Shown: positions 54,474 through 64,000 of the stretch, one piece after another | Layout of the letters: the number at the start of each line of letters is the position of its first letter | How positions within the stretch are numbered: position 1 is the first letter of the stretch | Source: Sinotaia quadrata | Taxonomy: Eukaryota; Mollusca; Gastropoda; Architaenioglossa; Viviparidae | Direction: 5' to 3' | Length of the DNA stretch: 64,000 nucleotides | Assembly (NCBI GenBank): GCA_028829895.1 | Contig: CM054179.1 | Span: 108,869,875-108,933,874 of the forward strand | Notes under the pieces: generated by a model | What the model was told of the DNA's origin: nothing | Seen by the model: only the letters and a program-made list of their open reading frames with translations | Databases searched by the model: none | Made by a program: the position numbers and the translations under genes

Positions 54474-54565
54474 ATCTATGTTAAATGCACTTAATACCAG
54501 TAAAAGCAGAAGTTTGCTTTAAATGGTATACAATACTGGTTTTGTTTTGGTTGAATATTAGTAAT

Positions 54566-54571
54566 AATAAA
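54566..54571 (+). promoter_or_regulatory. Candidate polyadenylation signal of sulfatase gene 3
   Basis: AATAAA about 93 bp after the stop codon; a second AATAAA lies at 54620. Confidence 0.5.
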
Positions 54572-54625
54572 CTTGTATAATCTCTATTACATCAACACTC
54601 CTTATAGGAGAAAAGTCTGAATAAA

Positions 54626-55321
54626 AAAACTAGGATTTGTAAACATTTAGAGACTTTTGTTTTCAAATATATTAGGCAATAATTAATGCTGAATTATTTT
54701 CCAATGTAAGTTTTCAATCTGCGTGAGTTTTTCAATTTTCGTTTTTGCATGAATTATTGTCAATTTCTCAAACCATATTTATAACCTTGGTATAACTGCA
54801 ATAACATTCATTTGTTTTTTTTTTTAACCAACACATAACTATAATAAACAATAGTGGAAAATTACAAGTTTTGTAATTAGAATAATTCAAACAAAATAGT
54901 TTAAGACCAAGGTATGAACATAATTTTTCATATTTTCTAGAATTCATAGTAATATGCTTAAAACTGAAAAATTTATTCAAGAACTCAATTATCTCCCAAC
55001 TCCCCAAATTACGAATCCATTTCTTTACATACATAATTTACACGCAAGGAATCTCATGCTGTCCAAGCACATGCAACATATTGCAGCACATTTATCTAAT
55101 AGTAACAATGTTATAGATATAATTATTTTACATTAATTCAAATGAATTAAAACCAAATTTTTATTTCAGTTTGATAATGTGTTTTGTTACCTGCTGTGGG
55201 AAAAAAGGTCAGAGATAGGGAAGAGAGAACTCTTGTTATTATCACAACAAAACACACATTCATATAACCACAGTCAACCTAAAATAAAAACCCTGTATCA
55301 GGGGTTGTTCAATTCATAGTT
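54626..55321. other. Spacer between convergent sulfatase gene 3 and RPS19
   Basis: AT-rich, no gene. The two stop codons are 870 bp apart. Confidence 0.6.
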
Positions 55322-55327
55322 TTTATT
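55322..55327 (-). promoter_or_regulatory. Polyadenylation signal of RPS19
   Basis: On the minus strand AATAAA lies 17 bp after the RPS19 stop codon (GATAAATAAAAACT context). Confidence 0.6.
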
Positions 55328-55343
55328 TATCTGGAAACAAAGT

Positions 55344-55482
55344 TTAGGAGCTAGTGACTACTGGGGCAGCAGGGGTAGCAGCTGCAACAGCTGCTGCTTT
55401 CTTGCCTGTTGCTGCACGAGACCCCAGTTGGGAGGCAATGCGATCAAGGTCACGACGACCCTGGGAGGATAGCTTTCGTCCT
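55344..55482 (-). CDS. RPS19: RPS19 coding exon 5
   Basis: 139 nt including TAA; acceptor ATATCTGTTCCAG; encodes [20 protein letters not shown] and the Ala-rich tail. Confidence 0.95.
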
Positions 55483-58400
55483 CTGGAACAGATATTTAAA
55501 ACAAAGAGTAAGATGCAATAAACAAGGGGCTATATAAAGACCCTAATAATCATCAATTATTGAATGTATAGTTAGTAATTATGTTCCATCATATTAAACA
55601 TTTAAAGCGCAAGCTGAGTGAGTAAAGTTTTTCTACTTGTGTGACTAATACTCCCAATTACATCTCTGTGTGCATTTCAAAGTAAACATAATGTACATAA
55701 CAGAATGTAACAATGGACACAAAGGTTAAGAAAACACGGCTACGCAGTAAAAATCAAGTTTACTTTTATAATAATTACAAATTATTATAATTAAAAGTCA
55801 GTTATTTAAAAGTACTTTGCTGAAAGTTAAAAATATATTTAGAAGCACCATTGTATTTTATCATGAATGTTCATATTGTATGACTATGAAATTAATATTT
55901 TCTTTAAAACAGGCATATTTTCTGTACAATAATAATAACAAATATGTGCAATATTTTTCTATAATAAGGTGTATCTGAAAATTTCCTGACAGTCTACTGT
56001 GTATTAAACAAAAAATGTTCAGTGAAGATATAAGAATCAGCTATTATTTTAAATAATAAAATCAACTTTCAATTATGATCTGGGTTAAATCCAAATCATT
56101 ATTAAAATTAAAAACTGCAAAAAAATTACCCAGTGTTCTGGTCCTTTTCCACCAGCTTTAGTCCTTCTAATGCCTGAAGAACTTTGCGTGCAACAGCCCT
56201 TGAGCCACGGCATGCATGACTGGGTGTAGTACCATTACTCTTGTTGCCTAAATGAAAAAAAAACACTTTAGATCCCATAATTATGACCCTAGATGACAAA
56301 CATCAAAGGAAAAAAAGACTAATTTGTCAAGTCCTCTTCAATACTAGCACTATGCTACCACACTGAGACACTGTTCACGATTATGAAGTGAACAGGAAAA
56401 AAGACAACCCAGTTTAATGAAAAAAGTGTATTATGTTTACATTAAGACATGCAATTGCATGATCAGATGATCATTAATAATAACAATATTGTTTTATGAC
56501 TTCGATAAATTCTACAAGCAGTATCCGCTTATTACTCTTCTACATTTTATGTGAAATGTAAGCATAAATTTCAACTCTCACTTCTAGCATTGCAATATAA
56601 TTCGTCAAAGAGCTCATTTCGGACAGATAATTTCTCTGAGGAATATTGCATATATTGTCTTACATGTAAGCTGGATATTATTTATTAAAGTAAATATTTC
56701 GTAATTGTCAAAATGACATGGTGTAGTTCGTGTATTATATCTACTTAGCCGCCATTTTGAAAATGAGAACTTCGTTTATCGGTCGAATGGTCAGTATGAG
56801 GTAAGAGAAGTTTATTTTGAATGGGACGATAGGATTAGAAGTGACATTAGTGTCAGTAGCGTGCACATGTAGGATCTTTCAAATTTTTGAGGAGATTGCA
56901 TCAGATTTTGAAGATGAGTAGGGGGAAGGGGTGTCTGGAGACGCACATGGTTGGAATAGTAGCAATTTAGGACTGAATATATCGGAATTTATAACAGAAA
57001 TGGGGCCGAATGTGACTGTAACTAATGATAGTACTCAGCTGGCTTTCTTCTACCAGTTTTTCAAAGAAGAAACATTTGAGAAGATAGCAGAATAAACGAA
57101 CAAGTACGCAAGTCCGAAAATTGCGGAAAAACAAAATGGCGATCAAGGTTGGAAGGAAACTAATGCCACTGAAATTAAGGCTTATTTTTGACTTATGATT
57201 TTGAAAAGAATCCACAACCTGCCGAAAAAAGAGGTGTATTGGTCGTCTGATGACAGTGTTCCTGGCACAAAGTGTGTGTACATAGTGTTCGTAGCGGACA
57301 ATATTTTTTTGCGTAAATATATATTTTCATGCAAGGATTCAAATTTAACACCTAAAAGTATACTTCAAAATTAAGGATATTAATAACGCTGCTTTCATTT
57401 TGCATTTTATTTCATTGAAATATATGCACTAATACCTAAGATATGATGTTTTTACTAACGTGACCCTAAATCTCACTGAAATCCTGAAAATTCTTGCCTG
57501 CAGAGATAAAAAAAAGGAAAACGCTCCGCCGAGTAAAAGGTTAAAGAAAATGTTATTTCACGAGTGAAATTGAGTTTTGTCAACTAAAATTAATAATGGC
57601 TGACGAATAAGATTCCGAAAGTGTTAAAAAAAGGACTCTTTTGCTAAAGAGCTCTTAGCAGATGACAGTGTCTTAACCAAGCGGCTGGCCAACACAAGAG
57701 CGGATGATTGTATATGAAACAAGCAGGTTTTTCGTCCTGTCGTGACTGATTGGAAAATTATTGAAAATAAAATTGAAAAATCGCTCCTGTAAAGGGAAGA
57801 ACGGGAGTTTACAGTTAAGACCAGAAGATTCTTCCTCTAAAAACGGAAGGTAGACAGGTCTGCTATAGAAACATATTTCTGTGTGACATTTGAATCACCA
57901 TTTAATTTGGGGTGTGGGTGTGTGTGGGATTAAACCTAATGCGCACCAGTTAAATATACATTTAGGCAAATTACAAAATTGTTTTGTGTAATCCTTTATG
58001 GTAATTGTATGCTTGAACAACTAGATGGCGAGTGTCTTTGGAGAAAAAAGGAAACATGATCAAACCACAAAAACAATTATATTTGTAAACAACTCTAAAT
58101 GACAGATTTCTCCAATAATGCCCACCACTTTTTCACCTATTTAAAAATTCAGAAGTTTGTTGGCAGTTAAGAAAACGTTATTTGTAATTAAGACTAAAAA
58201 AAGCTTATAGATAATACATACCACCATATATCTTGGTAAAAGATCCAACTCCAGCAGGGGAGCGGATATACAAATGACGGCATATAGAAGCTAAAATAAA
58301 ACAACAAAAAGTTCTTATGAAATAACTTTCCAGAAAATCATGCACACATATACCTCAAATAACATGCACATGGTAATTACATAAATTTTTCTTTTGATGG

Positions 58401-61400
58401 TATTGGCAATAAATGTAACAATGCGGCATATTCAGCCAGCCATCCTGAAAGAACTATAAGATGACAGACATGAACATGCTGTTCCCATATGCCCCTCATT
58501 GTGTCAGCATCTCAACACATTCAGTATGATTATTCAACTCATCATCACCACAGGTTTGAATGTATGTGATTTTCAATAAATTTACTGAGATCACATTATA
58601 ACTGTAAATTGCGACCCCACTATATAATAAGCTAAACAAACCTAACACCGCAAGTCCAAACATTTTTGGTACAAAGATTTCTCTAAAATTAATCAATACA
58701 ATCCATTTAATAAATTTAGACTTTTGCAAAAAAAAAATCACAACCAAAATATTTCAAATGAGTGGTAACATAAAATCTATAATACCCACAATACTCGAAC
58801 CACGACAGACTAACTATATATTTTTCTTCTGAGCTTATTCTTGCATGTATAAAAACCAAACAAAGTATAAAACAGGGTGAAGTTATCTTCTCTAAAAATC
58901 AAATAGTTTTTGTTAGTTTTTATTATTTTCTATACAAACAGAACTCACCAAATGTAATCTAAGACAGGGATTATAAAGCAAGAATTACAATATTAATTAA
59001 CTATCATTTATACCAGCTCTGGTGTAGAACCAGTCCTCATCATATGGAGCAAGCTCCTTCATTCTCCCCAGTTTAACAATGTCTACCCATTCTGGCACTT
59101 TGAGTTTTCCAGACCTGAAAACACAGATGAAATAAGTATGCAAAAGTCCTATTCTAAACAAAGAACAATTAAAATAATAATTAGAACTACTTTTTTTGTT
59201 CAAGTGGACAGTGTTAAAAGCATGTATAGGCAGGCTATCACCATTGAGGAGAGTAGTATCACTAACGAATTTCTCTATGACTAGCTTTAAAAGCAGGTGC
59301 ACACTTAATTTTAACTATAATACATTTTTAAATAAAAAGTTCTGGATGAGCTAAATTCTGCATATATGTTTATATGCAAAGTATCTTATGCAAAACTAAG
59401 TACAATTTAAACTTAAAAAAAAAAATGTAATAATAATCTTGAATTTACTTTGGATGGAATTGATAAGAGTATTTAAAATGGAACCCATTCAGGGAAATAG
59501 GCAATCTTTGAAAAAAAAATTGTGTTTAATAATTTACTTTAACAGTGTATAATTAGTCTAGGTATATGGAATTTACAATTGCTCTCTTAAACATTAAAAA
59601 TATAATTGCTAATAGTACATTAATATCTAAATACATAAAGAGTACTATTATCTATATTTAATTTTTAGTTTTTAGATGGGTATTACATTTTAATCATTAT
59701 ACCTTTTCCCACCTTTTTATTGCAGTTCTTACACAGTGGTTGCCCACCAACTCAAAATTATTTTTCTTTTATATTATTCAGTTGCATAGTGTGTTAATTT
59801 TATTGAAATAAATTTATTTTTTCTGAGAAGTAAAAGCTGCAATTATGTTTTACAAGGCACCAATAAAGTGAATGATTGACTAATTTGAAATTACCCTCTA
59901 ACCATTCTCTGGTTTTTTTCTTAGTACTTAGCATTTCTTTTTAGAAAACCTGCAATAATTAGATTGTTTATAAGTCATATCTGAAGCCTTTACCAGACAG
60001 AAGCAACATGCTGCTGTGTATTGCAACTAGATTTTTGGTGTGGTTTTCTTTCTGGTTGGTTTTGAGGAAGTGTTCAGGATTTGATGCACTAACATAACAA
60101 ATATAATCTTTAATAAATAATTTGTTTTCTACATTTAAAGGGGAGTGGGGGGGGGGGGAAAGAGAGAAGGGGTGAGCATTGATTAGTTTGCTATCATTGG
60201 TTGAATGTGGACTATATCTGAATTTGATAAACAATAGCAATCATATGCAAAATAAAAATATTTGAATTGTCAACGTAAGTACAGTTCCGAATGCTAATGT
60301 AACTGTATACTTTCATGCATATGTTCATTTTCTTTAGCATATCACCTTAATTATAAAAATACAGAAAAACTAAAAAAACACATAATAGCGGTACATCGTG
60401 TATGACTTGATTTATAATTTATATATTTTATCCATATAAACTAAACAATCAAAATAAATTTGAACTGTTTTCTAAATTATAGATGATGTGTGTAATTATA
60501 TATAAAATAAGCATACATACCAACATCAAACAAAAAAAACAAACACCACCCAACTAAAGCAAATTGCAGTGCTATAAGGTTTTACCACTTTCAAAACATT
60601 TAAATAATTTTGTACAAATTCTGATATAATAACACTATGCAAAAAATAAGATAGCATAATTGTGCAGATATAGTGTATACCAGCAGTTTCCAACAAAGTG
60701 CAGTGGACGCAAAAAAGGAATAAACCCAATTCAAGATGGTCAAGGATAACTTGGATATATGAGAATAGTTTGCCTTCTCTATGTAATCATCTTCAACTTC
60801 TTTGGCATCTTTCAAATTTTGGAGGAGAGTGCGTCAGATTCTGAGGATATCGAAGAGGAGTAGGGGGAAGGGGTATCTGGAGACGCACATGGTTGGAATA
60901 GTGGTACTTTAGCACTGAATATATCAGAATTTATAACAGAAATGGGGCCGAATGTGACTGTAACTAATGATAGTACTCAGCTGGCTTTCTTCTATCAGTT
61001 TTTCAAAGAAGAAACATTTGACAAGATAGCAAAATAAACAAACAAGTACGCACGTCCGAAAATTGCGAAAAAACAAATTGGCGATCCAGGTTGGAAGGAA
61101 ACTAATGCCACTGAAATTAAGGCTTATTTTGGACTTATGATTTTGATAGGAATTCACAACCTGCCGAAAAAAGAGATGTATTGATTGTCTGACAACAGAT
61201 TATTGTTCCTGGCATCAACAAAGTCTGTGTACATAGTGTTTGTAGTGGACAATATTTTTGTGTGTAAATATATATTTTCACGCATGGATTCAAATTTAAC
61301 ACCCGAAAGTATATTTCAATTAAGGATATTAAGCTGCTTTCATTTCCTTTCATTTTGCATTTTATTTCATTGAAATATATGCACTAATACCTAAGATATG

Positions 61401-61964
61401 TTTTTACTGACGTAACCCTAAATCTCACTGAAATCCTGAAAAATCTTGCCTGTTTATAGCTAACAAAAAAGGAAAAATGTTTGCTCGGTAAAGAGTTAAT
61501 GTAAGAACAGAAAAAGTGGAATTGGAGATTCTGGACCTTCAGAATTATTGTTCTAAAATCTTATGCAAAGGATGAAAATTTTTAAAATCTGGCTGACTGA
61601 AAAAAAGTTTCTTTCTTTCAAATATGTAGTATATAAAATAAAATTTTATTTAGGCCCACTTATCTTTGTGAAACCTGGAAGATGAGTAATCATAATCATC
61701 CCACTCTCACATCAAATTATTTGTTCACAAAACTTTGAGTTTGGGCATTCAAATAAAAATGCTCAAATGATGGGTCATATAAATTATAATTTGTGTAAAA
61801 TGAGAATTCATATTATAAAAATCAAACATTTTATAGTCATACCTAAATCTGCATAAAATATGCACTTCATACAAACCTAAAAATTGTAATACTCACTTTT
61901 TAAGGAAGGCAGCCAGGGCCTTAGTAAATTCGTGCTGGTTCACGTCTTTTACTGAAATACCCAT
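55344..61964 (-). CDS. RPS19: Ribosomal protein eS19 (RPS19), 5 coding exons, 164 aa
   Basis: Minus-strand exons 61964-61897, 59114-59014, 58290-58222, 56247-56130 and 55482-55344 join to 164 codons plus TAA. The protein is a small-subunit component needed for 18S rRNA maturation and 40S assembly. Recognisable blocks in order are [89 protein letters not shown] and [20 protein letters not shown]. It is longer than the human protein (145 aa) because of an Ala-rich tail ([18 protein letters not shown]). The ATG is the first codon after an acceptor (TTTTTTATAG), so the 5' UTR exon lies further upstream, the usual design for this gene. It is convergent with sulfatase gene 3. All introns are GT-AG. 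Confidence 0.96.
55483..56129 (-). other. RPS19 intron 4
   Basis: AT-rich; no intronic RNA or transposon recognised. Confidence 0.6.
56130..56247 (-). CDS. RPS19: RPS19 coding exon 4
   Basis: 118 nt; acceptor TTTTCATTTAG; encodes [38 protein letters not shown]; donor GTAATT. Confidence 0.95.
56874..57544 (+). mobile_element. Internally deleted piggyBac remnant, copy 1 (RPS19 intron 3)
   Basis: The plus strand gives a piggyBac-type N-terminal transposase region. It reads [32 protein letters not shown], a [28 protein letters not shown], a [21 protein letters not shown]. The F-F, TN-x-YA, EIKA-x-LG-LMIL and YWS signatures are those of the family. The catalytic DDD core is missing; after YWS the sequence jumps to a non-coding end closing in GCCGAGTAAAAGG and then TTAA, the piggyBac target tetranucleotide. 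It is not functional. Sequence from 57545 to 58200 has no recognised feature. Confidence 0.75.
58222..58290 (-). CDS. RPS19: RPS19 coding exon 3
   Basis: 69 nt; acceptor TTTATTTTAG; encodes [20 protein letters not shown] then YG; donor GTATGT. Confidence 0.95.
59014..59114 (-). CDS. RPS19: RPS19 coding exon 2
   Basis: 101 nt; acceptor GTGTTTTCAG; encodes [20 protein letters not shown] and [12 protein letters not shown]; donor GTATAA. Confidence 0.95.
59115..60806 (-). other. RPS19 intron 1, part without transposon
   Basis: AT-rich with a poly-G run near 60147. Short frames have no recognisable domain. Confidence 0.55.
60807..61499 (+). mobile_element. Internally deleted piggyBac remnant, copy 2 (RPS19 intron 1)
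   Basis: Collinear with 56874-57544 over its whole length. It shares the TAA after KIA, the loss of the catalytic core and the end (GCTCGGTAAAGAG then TTAA). It keeps [20 protein letters not shown] where copy 1 has a stop, but then has a TGA. Same orientation as copy 1, antisense to RPS19. Confidence 0.75.
61897..61964 (-). CDS. RPS19: RPS19 coding exon 1
   Basis: Starts with ATG immediately after the acceptor; 68 nt; donor GTGAGT; leaves phase 2 within a Lys codon. Confidence 0.95.
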
Positions 61965-64000
61965 CTATAAAAAATATCAAACAAATTATACAACATTGAA
62001 TTCTTTCAAAAAACAGGTTTAGGTGTTGTAAATTGTACTGTCATAAAAAAATCTACCAAATACCAATCTAAAAGTAAAGTTACTGCATTTAGATTTACTC
62101 AATGAGAAATGTATTTCTACTCTCATTATCCCCCATCCCAATATATATATATGCAAATACATGTATTATGTAAATAATGGTATATAATACTCACCTAGTT
62201 AGCTATATCTTTCAAATACACATGGCAATGGTGGTTGCAGTATACTGTCAAAAGGGCTATTAGTATTACTAATTTATCTTAATCAATCATAATATAATAA
62301 AATGTTCTACTCCGTAATAAAACTGCAAAAATTAATATGGTAATTTTTACATTAAAAACTTGATCTGGATAGACAGTAACATCAGATGCTATGTCTGGTA
62401 ACAAGCAAACATCTGCCTTATGTATGAATGTACCAACCGGAAGTCTTAATTATGTTAATAATATATAAAATGTTCTACTCAGGGTAATTCAGTTTTTTAA
62501 ATGTGTTATCATGATAAAACAAGTAAATAAACACGTTTCAAACTTTTGTATAACTTATTTGAGAATGTTAAAAGTTGTCAATTGTGGTATTTATTGAAAT
62601 TAAAAAGTAATATAGTCAATATAAATAAGAATATCCATTATACTATAGTTTATAATTATACTTTTGACTTCCTGCCATGCATATCAATGCAGCAGCATCA
62701 AGTACAATTATTTATTTTCTAGGTGTTTAGAATTCCAATAAATTATATGTACATACCACACTGCTGATATTAAATGTTATCTACAGTTTAAAATTGCTAA
62801 TATGTTCAAAAAGTAGTTGTTTCTTTTTAATTATCTACACTTAAAATAAAGGTACTGTCATTGCAGCTTTCATTTGTTGGATAAGAATAAATAGCACATA
62901 TATCACTACTTATAGTATACTATATTATATATAAGTATATATAATATAAATATAAATTATATATATTTACAATACTTCAATTTATATTCTAGTTCTATAT
63001 GTAAGGGTCTTGGTACTTGATAAGACAAAAGTATAGCAAATCTGGTAATTAATTTTGGGAGCTTAAAAGTTCTAAAAGCAAACATTCAACTTTCAAATTA
63101 TATTTCAAGTGAAAGGAGTATATGGCATCAGCTCTTTTACAACTTTACAAGCCTATTTTGTCTGATAATGAAGCAAACAAGGTAAGAGAGTGATATATTT
63201 CATAAATGTAAAGAATGTATTTTAAATATTTTTACCTAAAAATTACCCAGCTGACCAATCTCTTACATATTGTACAAGATGGAAGCCACACATTAAATTA
63301 TATAAAGCATTTCATTATTAATATCAAACATCAACTTTTACTAAAAAGTTTGTTTGAGGCACATTTTGTTTGAGGCACATTTTACAATAAAATATTTTAA
63401 ATACTCAACCTATATAATTTATTTATTCATCTATTTATATAAACAGAAATTATAAAACTAAAACATTAAATAGAATTCAAAATAGCAATTAGCATAGGCC
63501 TATATAACTTTAGCCTATAATAAAGTATAATATTAATAAGGAAACAGGCATTTACTCATTTACTATTTAGACATCATCCTAATAATAAATTTTATAACAG
63601 TAATCCATAACGAACAACAACATAAAGTACACTACAATTGTTTTGAACTTCTAAAGCATTAATACTAACATTTTAAAAAGTCCCTAATAACAGTAGGCTA
63701 TTCTAGTATTCAGAAAAACGAAACTAAAAACATCCTTCAGAGAAATAGATATGGAACTGCCGAATCGGCAAATGGAGGTATCCAGTTTAAAAAAACAAAT
63801 AATCGTCTTAAATAATAATTACTGGATGATATTCAGTGCGCAAATACTATAAATTAAAAGAATATATTGCTTCAATATAAGTAATTAGAAAAGTAGGCTA
63901 CATTGTGCAAGTACTATTACTTTATTAATGGACCATAGGGGCCTACAGAATCCTACTCCTAGTCCTGTTCACGAATATCGGAAGGACAAAAAACAAACAC
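61965..64000. other. Upstream region of RPS19; 5' UTR exon and promoter not resolved
   Basis: Very AT-rich, with a (TA)-rich palindromic stretch near 62925-62970. The intron before the ATG exon and the 5' non-coding exon should lie here or beyond the edge. No clear pyrimidine-tract transcription start was identified with confidence. Confidence 0.4.

Noticed and set aside
58496..58747. 83-codon hydrophobic minus-strand frame in RPS19 intron 2
   Set aside because: It is intronic, lacks family resemblance, and its hydrophobicity follows from T-rich sequence.
62925..62975. Palindromic TATA-rich stretch as an RPS19 promoter
   Set aside because: It is a simple (TA)-rich run without initiator or pyrimidine-tract start; ribosomal protein genes usually lack such a TATA run.

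Overview
This is a window of eukaryotic nuclear DNA. It is AT-rich and intron-bearing, with GT-AG introns, long 3' regions and very abundant micro- and minisatellites. There is no operon-like packing. The protein families (ARSB-like sulfatases, RPS19) and the remnants of piggyBac and hAT transposons point to a metazoan. A marine invertebrate, most likely a lophotrochozoan such as a gastropod mollusc, is my inference and not proof.

Layout: (1) 1-1.9 kb holds the last coding exon and 3' region of an unrecognised plus-strand gene. (2) 1.9-20.9 kb has no gene I can support. It carries dispersed repeats (families A and B below), purine-rich GAGAGA repeats, many minisatellites and (CTAT)n arrays. 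(3) 21.0-54.5 kb is a head-to-tail tandem array of three ARSB-like sulfatase genes on the plus strand. Each has three coding exons with identical intron phases, an exactly 197-nt middle exon, a signal peptide, the C-S-P-S-R formylglycine motif and a W-G-G-A-W-x-P-G-W-C terminus. Between genes 1 and 2 lies a block of about 6.5 kb with several unrelated minisatellites. Between genes 2 and 3 lie decayed hAT transposases, one ZMYM1-like and one ZBED5/GTF2IRD2-like. (4) 55.3-62.0 kb, minus strand and convergent with sulfatase gene 3, is a complete five-coding-exon ribosomal protein S19 gene. Its introns hold two copies of the same internally deleted piggyBac remnant. The 5' non-coding exon of RPS19 was not located.

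The sulfatases should be secreted or lysosomal enzymes that need the formylglycine-generating enzyme and remove sulfate from glycans. Whether that is dietary algal polysaccharide or endogenous glycosaminoglycan cannot be told from sequence. Their first exons are mosaics. One tract of gene 3 is nearly identical to gene 2 and another is nearly identical to gene 1, while the introns next to them are unrelated. This indicates recent gene conversion confined to coding sequence.

No RNA gene, CRISPR array or intact autonomous transposon was found. No convincing new molecular system is present. The best leads are the converting sulfatase cluster, an hAT MITE with a perfect 8-bp target duplication, a MITE-like family with terminal inverted repeats, and the twin piggyBac remnants in RPS19.
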